From: Alteromonas sp. KUL106
GTDB lineage: Bacteria > Pseudomonadota > Gammaproteobacteria > Enterobacterales > Alteromonadaceae
Reading direction: 5' to 3'
Length of the DNA: 64,000 bases
Assembly: GCF_009811415.1 (NCBI RefSeq)
Contig: NZ_BLIG01000009.1
Span: forward strand, 38,629 to 102,628
Shown: one piece after another, positions 37,901 through 47,052 of the stretch
How the letters are laid out: each line of letters opens with the position of its first letter
Position numbering within the stretch: position 1 is the first letter of the stretch
Notes under the pieces: generated by a model
The model's database searches: none
Seen by the model: the letters and a program-made list of their open reading frames with translations, nothing else
Told to the model about the DNA's origin: nothing
Position numbers and translations under genes: made by a program

Positions 37901-38776
37901 AGCGTCTACCGTTAAACCAATATCGTACTCTTTCGCCATCATACATAGCGCTTTCAAGCGCGGCGGAATATCTTTCATTGCGCGTTCGCGATGAGAGAAT
38001 TCAAAACGCGGATGAATAGCAGAAAGTTTTACCGAGATACCCGGTGAACGCTTAGGACCACGGCCATTAGCCGCCTTACCGATGACTTTGATTGCTTTCA
38101 CGTATGCGTCGTAATAACGCTCAGCATCACGCATGGTGCGAGCGCCTTCACCTAGCATGTCGTAAGAATACACATACCCTTTGGTTTCTTTCTCTTTTGC
38201 ACGGTCTACCGCATCTTCGATGGTTTCGCCCATAACGAACTGGCGGCCCATAACGCGCATGGCAATGTTCATCGCTCGGCGAATAACGGGCTCACCCAAG
38301 CGGCCAAGGGTTTTTTTCAATAAGCCAAATTGCTCTTTTTTACGCTTGTCGGCATAGTTCACCATATTTCCTGTGAACAATAAGCCCCATGCAGACGCAT
38401 TTACGAATAACGACTCAGAATTACCAAGGTGGGGAGTCCACTGCCCTTGAGAGAGTTTGTCACGAATAAGCTCATCTTGCGTAGCTTTGTCTGGAACGCG
38501 AAGTAATGCTTCGGCCAAACACATCAATACCACACCTTCGGCGGTAGACAGTGAGTATTCATTTAGCAGTGCGTCTACACCACCGTGTCCTTCTTGCTCT
38601 CGGCGAATTTGAAGTACCATCTTACGAGCGCGTTCCCAAGCACGACTGCGTGCACGCGGGTTCACCTCGGCAATAGGAAGGATTTGATCCACAGCCACCG
38701 ACTCACTAATGCGATAGTAGTCTCTTATGCGCTGGCGTAGGGGTGAAGTTGTATGAAGTGTGTCGTTAATGAGCAT
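34979..38776 (-). CDS. putA: Bifunctional proline dehydrogenase / glutamate-semialdehyde dehydrogenase PutA
   Basis: Oxidises proline to glutamate in two channelled steps (FAD-dependent PRODH, then NAD-dependent ALDH). 1265 residues. After an N-terminal helical arm comes the PRODH barrel (about 190-490; RSPGISVKLSAIHPR, RLVKGAYWDTEIK, FATHNAYT), then the ALDH domain (about 580-1010; CISPWNFPLAIFLGQ, FTGSTQTG, ETGGQNCM and the catalytic Cys in SAGQRCSALRV) and a C-terminal second Rossmann-like region ending TTASGGNTSLMTL, which caps the channel. The N-terminus starts directly with the arm: the ribbon-helix-helix domain that makes E. coli PutA an autorepressor is absent. Single gene with a terminator behind it. 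Confidence 0.95.
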   Translation of the reverse strand: MLINDTLHTTSPLRQRIRDYYRISESVAVDQILPIAEVNPRARSRAWERARKMVLQIRREQEGHGGVDALLNEYSLSTAEGVVLMCLAEALLRVPDKATQDELIRDKLSQGQWTPHLGNSESLFVNASAWGLLFTGNMVNYADKRKKEQFGLLKKTLGRLGEPVIRRAMNIAMRVMGRQFVMGETIEDAVDRAKEKETKGYVYSYDMLGEGARTMRDAERYYDAYVKAIKVIGKAANGRGPKRSPGISVKLSAIHPRFEFSHRERAMKDIPPRLKALCMMAKEYDIGLTVDAEEADRLELSLDIIEAVFRDEDLNGWTGFGLAVQAYQKRAIHVVEHLRQLTLEVGRPLMVRLVKGAYWDTEIKLTQQAGLEEFPVFTRKSSTDVSYHACANRLLEYRDTIYPQFATHNAYTASVIVELAGDDKEGFEFQCLHGMGDTLYDQVVTQDKIQCRVYAPVGEHEDLLAYLVRRLLENGANSSFVNAIVDDEKPVESLLEDPVEKTQRLKVRYNKLIKTPRGLYAPERDNSRGLDLTDTNAVTALKHELERWQDYYKVKDEVPEGATAVLSPTNHNDVVGYHYYATPDEMRKALDEADAGFEAWSKRDVSERAEILNRTADALERHMAELIAICMREAGKVAQDSIDEVREAVDFCRYYAARAEELAEDQRLLPRGVVLCISPWNFPLAIFLGQVAAALVTGNTVIAKPAEQTSIIAQRAVDIMHSVGLPEDALKLIVSPGKEVGETLLPDERIKAVMFTGSTQTGTLISQVLAERGGEQVPLIAETGGQNCMIVDSTALPEQVVDDVIHSGFQSAGQRCSALRVLFVQEEIADDLIDMLIGAMKELTVGDPTQLATDVGPVIDEKALKSLTDHQKNMEDKATLLYRNEMPAGFENGTFFAPTLYEIKNIDVLEKEVFGPVVHIVRFKSKDIDNVLEQINGTGYGLTMGIHSRIEERANELAAKSRAGNVYINRNMIGAIVGVQPFGGRGLSGTGPKAGGPHYLPRLMMERATPKPSHIDDVDGTDKALVGDEKIAERAHVMMDKAKAVEVQWRHTPLNDRISMVRQLLAKIAKVEIVDELADDLNRTLATARQQLISVERKLAKPQVLPGPTGESNKLYLEPRGILVCFADKEVTFEYWLLSVVTALSTGNPVVSVVSEIFYEEAVEIQNKFESTGAPKGLFQVARLAHLDTLLMDEDLSGVVVDSSTERTARISAMLSSRKGAILPVITAEYNDNLIQRLMTEKTISIDTTASGGNTSLMTLVEDDE

Positions 38777-39221
38777 TGCAACCCTTTCATAGAAATAGCT
38801 GTAACAAAAAGCGTTCCCGCCGTGTAAGACTGCCCACGGTTACATGGAAGCGGCTAAAAAACAAGCAAAGTCGAAACCCTGCGTTGACCTGTCGTTATTC
38901 TTTTAACTTTATACTTTTGGATGAAGATCACGACCGAGCCAAATTTGCGCGGATGGTAGCACACAAAAATGCCCTGCCAAGCCCTATCCCACAAAGTTTT
39001 TTGAAGTGTGTGTCAAGCTGCGTAGCCAGCGAGTTAGATGACATTAAATGGAGTGTCCATCACACATTAATTTTTCTTTTTCGCACTGTCTATCTCCGAC
39101 TTTTCGTTGTCGTTTGCACATTACTTGACATGAACATATTTACGCGATTTATAAAAGGGCGTTTAATCAGAAACCGTCTACACTTAGTTAAAACTAAAAA
39201 ATAATAAATAGGTTTTGCCTT
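38777..39221. other. Divergent region putA / chemoreceptor gene
   Basis: It must hold the promoters of putA (left) and the chemoreceptor (right). The 142-codon rightward frame covering most of it starts directly at the putA start codon, has no ribosome binding site and has a composition unlike its neighbours; I do not call it. No operator could be assigned. Confidence 0.4.
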
Positions 39222-40844
39222 ATGTGGTTAAGAAAATTTAGTTTAATTCAACGCTTGGGCATGGTCGTTGCCCTTATCGCGCTGTTATTTGTACTTCTTA
39301 CTGCCCTTGTATTAAACAGGCACTACGAAGCATTAAAACAAAAGTCTTATGATGAAAATCAGCATCTTGTTGAGGTGGTTCATACCATGCTCAGTAGCTT
39401 CGCGGCGCGCACCGACGTAGAAGAGGCAACCGCCAAGCAACAGGCGCTAGAGGCTGTCAAAGCACTTCGATACGACAGCAGCAACTATTTTTGGATACAA
39501 GACCAAACCCCTTTTATGGTCATGCACCCTTTAAAACCGGCGCTTGACGGCCAAGACCTGCGCACATTCAAGGACGGTAACGGAAAAACATTTTTCGTTG
39601 AAATGGCGCAAAAAGTTAAATCACAAGGCGACGGTTTCGTTGACTATGTATGGCCCCTTCCTGGCGAAGAAGCGCCCACCGATAAAATTTCCTATGTAAA
39701 AGAATTTAAACCTTGGGGCTGGACGGTGGGGTCGGGTATCTACCTCACTAATCTCGAGGAAGAATATGCCCATTTGCGAAATGTGATTATTGTGTTCTGT
39801 ATGGTAAGCATTGTGTTAGTTGTTTTGCTCGTTTATGTGATTGGCGGCAGTATTGTAAAACCCGTTCAAGAAGTCACAGAACGGATGAAAGATATTTCTC
39901 AGGGTGAAGGCGATTTAACGCGATCTCTCCCAGAATCAGGACAGGACGAAATTACGCGATTAGCACGTTATTTCAATGAATACACTGAAAAAATGCGTCA
40001 ATCTTTGTTGGGTATTCGTGAAAACATCAATTCTCTCACTCAACAGGCGGAATTAGTCGAGTCTTCCAGTCAGAGCAGTAACGCTCAAGCCCAAACACAA
40101 AATGAGAATATGCTTCAAGTGGCTGCTGCGATGGAAGAAATGACCACACAAATAAATGATGTGAGTAGTAATGCCGACTCTGCTGAAAAGAGTACCAGTA
40201 GTGCTAGAACAAACGTGCAACAAGGCGCAGCCGTTGTCGATAGCACAGTAAAAGATATTCGTTCTTTGACGTCTGATATCGAAAGTGTAAGTAGTGTAGT
40301 TACTGAGCTTGCAGCGCAAACAGAGAGTATAGGCGCGGTCCTTGATGTGATCAGGGGAATAGCTGAACAAACCAACTTATTGGCATTAAACGCTGCTATC
40401 GAGGCGGCGCGCGCCGGCGAACAGGGAAGAGGTTTCGCTGTGGTCGCTGATGAGGTTCGTACCTTGGCAAGCCGCACAGGCCAAAGTACCGATGAGATAC
40501 AGGCGATGATTGAGAAACTACAGAGTAACGCCAAGAGTGCTGTAGATGCCGTGAAAGTAAGCCAGACCGCATCTACAAAAACGGTTGATAATGCCATTCA
40601 GGCAAATTTAAACTTGCAAGAAGCAGATCGACTAATGACAGAGATTGCAGATATGAGTAGTGAGATTGCGAGAGCAACCGAACAACAAGCAGAAGCTGCC
40701 TCTGAAGCCAATATGCGTATTAATGCTCTGTCGGGCGCGGCTGATATTAGCCTGCGTACAGCAGATGAATTAGCAGCCGCCAGTCAGGCACTGCGTAGTA
40801 GTTGTTTATCCATCATGGATATTGCGAACCGCTTTAAATTATAA
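39222..40844 (+). CDS. Methyl-accepting chemotaxis protein with sCache sensor
   Basis: Chemoreceptor, 540 residues. TM1 (about 11-31) and TM2 (about 186-208) enclose a single Cache_2 sensor ([48 protein letters not shown]), a class often binding small carboxylates. HAMP (about 209-262; [20 protein letters not shown]) is followed by a long signalling coiled coil with the conserved hairpin tip [20 protein letters not shown]. No C-terminal pentapeptide for CheR docking is present. No che genes are adjacent, so it is an orphan receptor feeding a distant chemotaxis pathway. The ligand is inferred from the fold only. Confidence 0.93.
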   Translation: MWLRKFSLIQRLGMVVALIALLFVLLTALVLNRHYEALKQKSYDENQHLVEVVHTMLSSFAARTDVEEATAKQQALEAVKALRYDSSNYFWIQDQTPFMVMHPLKPALDGQDLRTFKDGNGKTFFVEMAQKVKSQGDGFVDYVWPLPGEEAPTDKISYVKEFKPWGWTVGSGIYLTNLEEEYAHLRNVIIVFCMVSIVLVVLLVYVIGGSIVKPVQEVTERMKDISQGEGDLTRSLPESGQDEITRLARYFNEYTEKMRQSLLGIRENINSLTQQAELVESSSQSSNAQAQTQNENMLQVAAAMEEMTTQINDVSSNADSAEKSTSSARTNVQQGAAVVDSTVKDIRSLTSDIESVSSVVTELAAQTESIGAVLDVIRGIAEQTNLLALNAAIEAARAGEQGRGFAVVADEVRTLASRTGQSTDEIQAMIEKLQSNAKSAVDAVKVSQTASTKTVDNAIQANLNLQEADRLMTEIADMSSEIARATEQQAEAASEANMRINALSGAADISLRTADELAAASQALRSSCLSIMDIANRFKL

Positions 40845-40904
40845 CGGAGTACATGGCGTTATACTTTAAAAATGACGGGCCATGATATGGCCATTATCTA
40901 TAAG

Positions 40905-40935
40905 ACAAAGGCTTGGTCACACCACAAGCCTTTGT
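40905..40935 (+). terminator. Probable terminator of chemoreceptor gene
   Basis: Eleven-base stem ACAAAGGCTTG / CAAGCCTTTGT with a nine-base loop; the following T run is short (TATA). Confidence 0.55.
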
Positions 40936-41023
40936 ATACGATATCACTCGCTGTCGTAATTAAGCCCCTACCCCCTCCTTATGCATGTCAAATTCCGCAT
41001 AAGTCCATCATTACGCCGCTTCG

Positions 41024-41047
41024 CTAGATAATGACCCACTCAGCGAG
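41024..41047. repeat. Dispersed repeat, copy D (core fragment)
   Basis: CTAGATAATGACCCACTCAG followed by CGAG matches the core of copy A (AGATAATTACCCACTCAGCGAG) with one difference inside the shared block. Degenerate arms (ATTCCGCATAA) lie upstream at about 40992. Confidence 0.6.
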
Positions 41048-41352
41048 ACTTAAGATATTTATCATCGTGGCGTGTTACCGCAGGTAGAGAAGCTCTGCAT
41101 CAAGGTGACACAACAAAGAGTACGGACATGTTAACCTCGCCCTTCTGGAAGGTCTGGCAATGATCTACGCGGATTGATATTAAACATCCTGTACACATTC
41201 TTCGTATGGAAGATTATGACTGTCTGCATTACACTGGTGATCGGCAATGTCGATCGTTTTGTATATGCTCACCGGTGAGCGCTAGGGCAATGAAAAAAAT
41301 GAAGTACAAAAGCGTTAAATGCCAAGTATTTCTAATATCAAGGAGTTGAAAT

Positions 41353-43068
41353 ATGAGTAGTGGTTCAAAGGGTAAGCCTATCTTATTGTGGGTCGTTGGT
41401 TTTTTTGCGCTGCTTTTTTTAGTGTACTTTTTGTTCGCCAATACCATTATTAAATCGATTCTCGAGTCAAAATTGGGCGAGTCCTATGGCGCTGAAGTCA
41501 ATATTGATACGTTTGACCACTCTCTCTTTCCCACAACGGTGACACTGAAAGGTATTGCCTTAACCAATCCGACGAAACCCTCTCACAACCAAGTTTTTGT
41601 GGGCGAGGCCAATGCAGATGTGGAATTAAAGCCACTACTTAATGATCAAGTTATTGTAAACAACCTCAATTTGCTAAAGGTACAGTTCGATACCGAACGC
41701 CCCTCTGAAGGTGAAGTTTATCGTGTGCCGGAGCGCGCGTTGTCGTTCAATGAAATCAAAGCAAAAGCTAAAGAAGCCGTCCCTACAGTAGATGAGCTAC
41801 TCGCCAGAAACCCGTTAAAAACCACAGCGGCTATTGAAAACGCCAAAGTTGCTTATGCAACATATGGTGAAGGCCTTAAGCAGGACTACGAATCACTTCC
41901 CGATAAAGAACGCATTGCCTATTATAAAGCGCAGGTCGCTCAGCTAAGGGAAACCAACTACAAAGATCCTCAAGCATTGGTACAAGCCAAGTCAGCATTC
42001 GAAAAATTGAAAGAAGAAATGCAAGCAGATCGGGCGCTTATCAGCGATTTTACTGAAAAGGCAAGCGACGCTAAAAAAGCGTTGAGCGAAAGCGTTGAGG
42101 CGCTCAAGAAGGCGCCACAAGACGATTACGCGTTGCTCAAAGGAGTTATTGCTGGCGATCAAGAAGCCCTCTCTCAAGTGACATATTTCGTGTTTGGGGA
42201 CAAAGCTGCCGAGTACACTGAGTATTTAATGTCGGCCATGCAAATTGTTATGCCTTTGATACAGGGTGAAGAAAAAAGTGAAGCCCCAACTGAAGTCCCT
42301 TCCATTCTCGTGAAAGAGGCAAATGTATCAGTACTATGGCAAAACGAGTCTATTACCAGTAAATGGAATAATATTACCAACGTTCACGAAGTGTTTGGTA
42401 ACCCCACAACCTTCACTATTGAAGCGGCGGGTGATTTACTGAAGTCGTTTACCTCAAGCGGTGAATTTTGGATTGATAGCGACGGGGTTGATGCGAGCCA
42501 AGTTTGGCAGCTTGCTGGCGTGAATATGTCTGATATTTCTTTTAGCGGCAATGACGCGCTAAATGCTGTGCTTAAATCAGCGCTGATGAAAACCAATGGT
42601 TCAATGAAGGTTACCGACAACATGCTTACCGGCACAGGTGAGGTTGATCTTGAACAGCTTGTTATGGAAGCAACAGGTACCAGTGAAATGACGAGCGCTA
42701 TAGCTCAAGCGCTAAAAACCTTAACTAGTTTAAGTATGACGATGCTACTTGATGGCACACTGTCTAACCCTGATTTCAATATTAAGTCTGACCTTGATAA
42801 CAAACTTGCGAAAGCAGCACTCTCTCAACTTACCGCGAGCCAAAAAGATAAACTTGATGAACTCAACAATAAACTCAACAGCATGATAAGCAACGAGCAA
42901 TCGCTGTTATCCGGTGAGCTTGTGGATGTAAATAGTATGCTTAGTGCCGCTCAAGGCGACAGCGCTGCCCTTCAAGAGCTTCTCCAGGCACAGCTTAGTA
43001 ATGTTGTTGAGCAACAAAAAAGTAAATTGCTCGATAAATTAAAAGGGAAACTAGGGCAAGGTGAGTAA
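41353..43068 (+). CDS. TIGR03545-type AsmA-like membrane protein
   Basis: A 571-residue protein with one N-terminal transmembrane helix (about 10-32; ILLWVVGFFALLFLVYFLF) and a large periplasmic part. The segment after the helix (IIKSILESKLGESYGAEVNI, LFPTTVTLKGIALTNP, NQVFVGEANADVEL) has the AsmA/DUF748-like repeating beta pattern; the middle (about 130-265) is helical and charged; the end is again helical and Gln/Leu rich. This layout corresponds to the uncharacterised TIGR03545 family. AsmA-like proteins are linked to lipid transport or outer membrane homeostasis, but for this family that is only an analogy. A strong ribosome binding site (AAGGAG) precedes the ATG. Confidence 0.8.
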   Translation: MSSGSKGKPILLWVVGFFALLFLVYFLFANTIIKSILESKLGESYGAEVNIDTFDHSLFPTTVTLKGIALTNPTKPSHNQVFVGEANADVELKPLLNDQVIVNNLNLLKVQFDTERPSEGEVYRVPERALSFNEIKAKAKEAVPTVDELLARNPLKTTAAIENAKVAYATYGEGLKQDYESLPDKERIAYYKAQVAQLRETNYKDPQALVQAKSAFEKLKEEMQADRALISDFTEKASDAKKALSESVEALKKAPQDDYALLKGVIAGDQEALSQVTYFVFGDKAAEYTEYLMSAMQIVMPLIQGEEKSEAPTEVPSILVKEANVSVLWQNESITSKWNNITNVHEVFGNPTTFTIEAAGDLLKSFTSSGEFWIDSDGVDASQVWQLAGVNMSDISFSGNDALNAVLKSALMKTNGSMKVTDNMLTGTGEVDLEQLVMEATGTSEMTSAIAQALKTLTSLSMTMLLDGTLSNPDFNIKSDLDNKLAKAALSQLTASQKDKLDELNNKLNSMISNEQSLLSGELVDVNSMLSAAQGDSAALQELLQAQLSNVVEQQKSKLLDKLKGKLGQGE

Positions 43069-43112
43069 AGCGCCTTTGACTCGACGCTGCTTCGCGGCAT
43101 AATACGACATAG

Positions 43113-43138
43113 CAGAGGCGCAGTGCCTCTGTTTTTTT
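43113..43138 (+). terminator. Terminator after TIGR03545-type gene
   Basis: Stem CAGAGGC / GCCTCTG with a five-base loop, followed by seven T residues. It separates that gene from the ftsB operon. Confidence 0.85.
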
Positions 43139-43165
43139 CGCTCAACCACATAGTCAGGTGAATCT

Positions 43166-43456
43166 GTGTTACAAGGTAAATGGCTTCCTATTGTATTGAT
43201 AGTTCTGTTAGGTCTACTGCAATACAGGCTGTGGTTCGGAAAAAACAGCATTCCCGATTATTTCAACCGAAAACAAGAAGTTCAGTCGCAAGCGCTTCAA
43301 AACGCCAATCTTGCTCAGCGCAACGCCTTACTTAAAGCTGATATTAATGATTTAAAAATAGGTTTAGAGGCTATCGAAGAAAGAGCGCGTAATGAACTAG
43401 GGTTGATTAAAGAGGGAGAAACCTTCTACCGTATTTTGCCCGCAGATTCGAAGTGA
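43166..43456 (+). CDS. ftsB: Cell division protein FtsB
   Basis: Bitopic divisome protein that forms the FtsQLB complex. GTG start with AGGTGA upstream. The 96-residue product has an N-terminal transmembrane helix (about 6-21; WLPIVLIVLLGLLQYRLW), followed by a leucine-zipper-like coiled coil (about 35-73; QEVQSQALQNANLAQRNALL) and the conserved LEAIEERARNELGLIKEGETFYRI, all standard for FtsB. First gene of an operon with ispD (overlapping by four bases), as in E. coli, where ftsB-ispD-ispF is the same order. Confidence 0.95.
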   Translation: MLQGKWLPIVLIVLLGLLQYRLWFGKNSIPDYFNRKQEVQSQALQNANLAQRNALLKADINDLKIGLEAIEERARNELGLIKEGETFYRILPADSK

Positions 43457-44208
43457 AAACAATGACATCTCCCCGCGTAGTTGCGGTCATCCCCGCAGCA
43501 GGTGTTGGCAGCAGAATGCAAGCTGACCGCCCAAAACAATACCTCACGTTAAATGGTAAAACGATTCTTGAGCACACGATTGATGCCTTACTCGCGCATC
43601 CGCAAATTGACGATGTTGTGGTTGCGATAAGCGAAGGTGACGCTTACTTCGATAGCCATAATTTACGGAAAAAACCCATTCGGGTAGTCAACGGTGGTAA
43701 GGAACGTGCTGACAGCGTACTCAATGGTATCATGTCGCTTGATGAAAATGACTGGGCACTGGTACATGATGCTGCCAGGCCTTGTGTAGAAAGTAGCGAC
43801 ATTTCCGCCCTTATCGCACTCATTGGCAGTCAAGACATTGCCGGGGGCATTCTAGCCACCCCCGTAAGAGATACCATGAAGCGCGTTAAACCCTCCAGCA
43901 ACGTGATTTCTCATACTGAGGACAGAGAAGGATTGTGGCACGCCCTCACTCCGCAATTATTCCCTGCAGTATTGCTAAAAGATGCGCTAATAAAAGGGCT
44001 GGCGCGCGGAGCAAATATTACTGACGAAGCGTCAGCCATGGAGCTCGCGGGCCACAAGGTTGCCATGGTAAACGGCAGTCCTGCCAATATAAAAATTACG
44101 CATCCGGAAGACCTCCCGCTGGCAGAATTTTATCTCAAGCAAAAATTTAGCGCACATGGCTTTATAGAAAGAAACAATAGCGCAACAAGTAAAAAGGCAC
44201 ATTTTTAA
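43453..44208 (+). CDS. ispD: 2-C-methyl-D-erythritol 4-phosphate cytidylyltransferase IspD
   Basis: Third enzyme of the non-mevalonate isoprenoid pathway; joins MEP with CTP. The CTP-binding loop [20 protein letters not shown] is canonical, as are [23 protein letters not shown] and [12 protein letters not shown], followed by [14 protein letters not shown]. The start is either GTG 43453, overlapping the ftsB TGA (GTGA), or ATG 43462 three codons on; ribosome binding sites do not decide. A polar tail of about 17 residues ([13 protein letters not shown]) extends beyond the E. coli end. Its TAA shares one base with the ispF ATG (TAATG). Confidence 0.95.
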   Translation: MKTMTSPRVVAVIPAAGVGSRMQADRPKQYLTLNGKTILEHTIDALLAHPQIDDVVVAISEGDAYFDSHNLRKKPIRVVNGGKERADSVLNGIMSLDENDWALVHDAARPCVESSDISALIALIGSQDIAGGILATPVRDTMKRVKPSSNVISHTEDREGLWHALTPQLFPAVLLKDALIKGLARGANITDEASAMELAGHKVAMVNGSPANIKITHPEDLPLAEFYLKQKFSAHGFIERNNSATSKKAHF

Positions 44209-44681
44209 TGCGAATTGGACACGGTTTTGATGTACACAAGTTTGGTGGCGATGGCCCCATTATGATAGGTGGAGTGAGCATCGATTATGAGCAAGGCCTC
44301 GTGGCGCACTCAGACGGTGACGTTCTACTGCACGCCCTGTGTGATGCTATGTTAGGTGCAGCGGCGTTAGGTGATATTGGCAAACACTTCCCCGATACTG
44401 ACGATGCATATGCCGGTGCTGACAGTCGCGTGCTGCTGCGCCATGTCGTTAGTGTTGTTAAAGGTAAAGGCTACAAACTTAGCAATGCAGATATGACGAT
44501 AGTTGCTCAAGCCCCTAAAATGGCGCCACATATAAGTGCGATGCGTGAAATAATCGCGCAAGATTGCAACGTAAATCTTGACGATATTAATGTTAAAGCC
44601 ACCACTACTGAAAAGTTAGGCTACACAGGGCGCAAAGAAGGTATCGCCGCTCATGCCGTAGTACTACTGGAAAAACTATGA
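44208..44681 (+). CDS. ispF: 2-C-methyl-D-erythritol 2,4-cyclodiphosphate synthase IspF
   Basis: Cyclises CDP-ME 2-phosphate to MEcPP, following the IspD and IspE steps. 157 residues, a standard length. Metal ligands D8 and H10 lie in [11 protein letters not shown], and H42 in [44 protein letters not shown] and [21 protein letters not shown] are near-invariant. Overlaps ispD by one base and truD by four (ATGA). IspF is a homotrimer. IspB further along the window uses the downstream prenyl precursors for the quinone side chain. Confidence 0.96.
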   Translation: MRIGHGFDVHKFGGDGPIMIGGVSIDYEQGLVAHSDGDVLLHALCDAMLGAAALGDIGKHFPDTDDAYAGADSRVLLRHVVSVVKGKGYKLSNADMTIVAQAPKMAPHISAMREIIAQDCNVNLDDINVKATTTEKLGYTGRKEGIAAHAVVLLEKL

Positions 44682-45763
44682 AGCCGCTACACACTGATCA
44701 TTGGCAGTATTATTACGCAAAACCTGTATCAACAGGCATTTTTAAATTTCAAGCCGACGACTTTCAAGTTGTAGAAGACTTGGGCTATATGCCCTGCGGC
44801 GAAGGTGAGCACCAATTTGTTTTTATTGAAAAAACAAACACGAATACGGCTTTTGTCGCTGAACAACTCGCTCGCTTCGTCAATCTTCCTCTTCGTCAAA
44901 TAACGTACGCCGGCCGCAAAGACAAATATGCCGTTACTCAGCAGTGGTTCGGTATTCACGCGCCGGGCAAACCCGATTTTGACTTTAGCAACTTTGAATT
45001 AGAAGGCGTTAAAGTGCTTAAGCAGATGCGCCACAACAAAAAGCTGCGCACGGGGCAATTAAAAGGGAACCACTTTACGATTACGTTGCGCCAGGTACTG
45101 CATCCGGAAGCGATTGAAGAGCGCCTGCAAGAAATTGAAAAGCACGGGGTCCCCAATTACTATGGCGAGCAGCGTTTCGGTGTTATGCGCTTAAACGATA
45201 TGGGTGAAGTGCAACGAGGTGGTAATCTTGTCATGGCCGAACGCATGGTAAACGGTGAAACCATCAGACATCGTAATAAGCGCTCTATGGCACTTTCTGC
45301 GCTGCGTAGCTGGCTATTTAACGAAATGCTTTCTGCGCGTTTAGAAAAAGGATGGTTTGACAGCGTGGCACATGGTGATGTTTTAGTGCTTAGCGGTTCA
45401 AACAGCTTCTTTATTAACAACGGAACGGCGGGCTCACAAGAACAGCAAGACGCCCAGCGCCGTTTCGATGCTAAAGATGTGTGTCCTTCGGCCCCGCTGT
45501 GGGGTAAAGGCTCACTGGTGAGTCAAGCTGACGCCCTGAAACTTGAGCATTCCGTTGCCGAGCAAAATAGCGAAGTCATCGACTTTTTAAGCCAATGCGG
45601 CGTTGAGCAAGAGCGCCGTGCGATAAAAATTTGGCCTTCGCAGCTTGAATGGCAGAGTAAGGGTGATACATTTACTATCTCCTTTGCGCTTCCTAGCGGC
45701 TGTTTTGCAACTTCAGTCCTTAGGGAATGCGTGGAAACCTTGTCCCCAATTAATAGGGTTTAA
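44678..45763 (+). CDS. truD: tRNA pseudouridine(13) synthase TruD
   Basis: Forms pseudouridine at position 13 of tRNA-Glu. 361 residues (E. coli 349). The catalytic Asp lies in [16 protein letters not shown]; other family blocks include [32 protein letters not shown] and [13 protein letters not shown] four-base overlap with ispF (ATGA) indicates translational coupling. In E. coli and most relatives the next gene is surE; here the next gene is pcm, 77 bp on, with no surE or remnant between. Confidence 0.94.
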   Translation: MKPLHTDHWQYYYAKPVSTGIFKFQADDFQVVEDLGYMPCGEGEHQFVFIEKTNTNTAFVAEQLARFVNLPLRQITYAGRKDKYAVTQQWFGIHAPGKPDFDFSNFELEGVKVLKQMRHNKKLRTGQLKGNHFTITLRQVLHPEAIEERLQEIEKHGVPNYYGEQRFGVMRLNDMGEVQRGGNLVMAERMVNGETIRHRNKRSMALSALRSWLFNEMLSARLEKGWFDSVAHGDVLVLSGSNSFFINNGTAGSQEQQDAQRRFDAKDVCPSAPLWGKGSLVSQADALKLEHSVAEQNSEVIDFLSQCGVEQERRAIKIWPSQLEWQSKGDTFTISFALPSGCFATSVLRECVETLSPINRV

Positions 45764-45840
45764 ATAACGAGTAAGCGTGGCGCGCAATAATTCATACCTC
45801 GCGTAGCTGTAAATAAAAATAAAGGAAAGTACGCAACATC

Positions 45841-46476
45841 ATGAGAGCTTCTAGAAAAGGAGACGCGTTAGCACAACTGCTTTATAACGAGGGAATACGT
45901 TCACAAGCAGTGTTAAACGCCATTGCTGGTACGCCGCGGGAGAGCTTTCTCCCCGATGCGCTAAAACACAAGGCCTATCAAAATACTGCTTTACCGATAG
46001 GCCAAGGCCAAACTATCTCGCAGCCTTACATCGTTGCGAAGATGACAGAGTTATTGCTTGATAGCCCAAATAAACCAGAGAAGGTATTGGAAATAGGTAC
46101 AGGCTCCGGATATCAGACGGCCATCCTCGCACAGCTTTTTGCTAAAGTATTCAGTGTTGAGCGTATAAAGTCTTTGCAGTTTCAGGCGAAGCGTCGAATG
46201 AATCAACTCGACCTTCACAATATTGCAATGAAACACGGCGATGGTTGGAAAGGCTGGGAATCGAAAGGGCCTTATGACGCTATTATTGTGACAGCAGCTG
46301 CAGCAACCCTTCCTCAAGATTTATGCGATCAGTTGAAAGAAGGTGGACGGCTCATTATACCCGTAGGTAACGAGCAACAATCGTTACTGTGTATCGACAG
46401 GATTGAGGGGGAACTGAAAACATCGACCATAGAATCGGTTCGATTTGTTCCTCTTGTAGCAGGAGAGCTAATGTGA
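45841..46476 (+). CDS. pcm: Protein-L-isoaspartate O-methyltransferase Pcm
   Basis: Repairs isomerised aspartyl residues using SAM. 211 residues (E. coli 208). SAM-binding motif [18 protein letters not shown], preceded by [18 protein letters not shown] with the substrate-site residues, and followed by [41 protein letters not shown] and RLIIPVG, all standard PCMT blocks. AAAGGAAAG precedes the ATG. Overlaps the next gene by four bases (GTGA). Clustering with nlpD-rpoS fits its stationary-phase repair role. Confidence 0.95.
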   Translation: MRASRKGDALAQLLYNEGIRSQAVLNAIAGTPRESFLPDALKHKAYQNTALPIGQGQTISQPYIVAKMTELLLDSPNKPEKVLEIGTGSGYQTAILAQLFAKVFSVERIKSLQFQAKRRMNQLDLHNIAMKHGDGWKGWESKGPYDAIIVTAAAATLPQDLCDQLKEGGRLIIPVGNEQQSLLCIDRIEGELKTSTIESVRFVPLVAGELM

Positions 46477-47051
46477 AGCTTTTTGAGCCATGTTATGACA
46501 TGGCATTACGCTGGGCGAGACATCGTCACGCAACCAAGTATTTAGGTGGGTTGAGCTTTTCAGAGTCAGTTTTCTTTCCTATTCCACCTGATGTTATGCT
46601 TGCACCTATGGCGTTATCCCAGCCTAAAAAGGCTTGGCAATTTGCCTTTATAACGACCATCGCATCTATATTAGGCGGTATCGCAGGCTACTGGCTAGGC
46701 TATTTTGCCTTTGACGCATGGCTATCCCCCCTTATAGAGAGCTGGGGATATACCCATAAAATCGATACTGCCATGAATTGGTTTAAAGACTACGGCGTGT
46801 GGGTTGTCTTTCTTGCAGGCTTTTCCCCCATTCCGTATAAAATCTTTACCGTGAGTGCTGGTTTTTTGCAAATGGCGTTTCTTCCCTTTGTATTTGCATC
46901 GGCCATAGGCCGAGGGGCGCGTTTTTTCCTAGTCGCCGCGCTAATGCGTTGGGGAGGCGCGGCCATGGAGCAAAAACTAAGACAGTATGTTGAAGTGCTC
47001 GGTTGGATTGTCGTTGCGCTTGCGATCGCAGCTTATTTGATATTGCGATGA
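46473..47051 (+). CDS. yqaA: YqaA family inner-membrane protein (VTT/DedA-like)
   Basis: A 192-residue polytopic protein of the SNARE-associated (VTT/DedA) superfamily. The start is GTG 46473 ([20 protein letters not shown]), inside the pcm stop. Conserved features are [21 protein letters not shown] with the re-entrant-loop proline motif, [13 protein letters not shown], and [19 protein letters not shown] followed by [20 protein letters not shown], which form the second re-entrant half. DedA relatives scramble or flip phospholipids, including undecaprenyl phosphate; YqaA itself is uncharacterised. It lies between pcm and nlpD, a known arrangement in Alteromonadales and Vibrionales. Confidence 0.85.
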   Translation: MKLFEPCYDMALRWARHRHATKYLGGLSFSESVFFPIPPDVMLAPMALSQPKKAWQFAFITTIASILGGIAGYWLGYFAFDAWLSPLIESWGYTHKIDTAMNWFKDYGVWVVFLAGFSPIPYKIFTVSAGFLQMAFLPFVFASAIGRGARFFLVAALMRWGGAAMEQKLRQYVEVLGWIVVALAIAAYLILR

Positions 47052-47052
47052 T

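Larger units (their letters stand above)
40845..41352. other. 508-bp intergenic region with repeat fragments and a palindrome
   Basis: Contains the hairpin above, a second small inverted repeat GGCCAT/ATGGCC near 40879-40893, repeat copy D at 41024-41047, and a perfect 14-bp palindrome GCTCACCGGTGAGC at 41267-41280 about 70 bp before the next gene. No protein-coding gene is supported. Confidence 0.5.

Noticed and set aside
38776..39204. 142-codon rightward frame in the putA / chemoreceptor gap
   Set aside because: Starts on the complement of the putA start codon, Arg/Cys-rich odd composition, no ribosome binding site; the gap is needed for promoters.
41112..41147. Tiny Trp-rich leader-like peptide (MLTSPFWKVWQ)
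   Set aside because: Resembles an attenuator leader by two Trp codons, but there is no downstream trp gene, no clear anti-terminator pairing and the next gene is 200 bp away.
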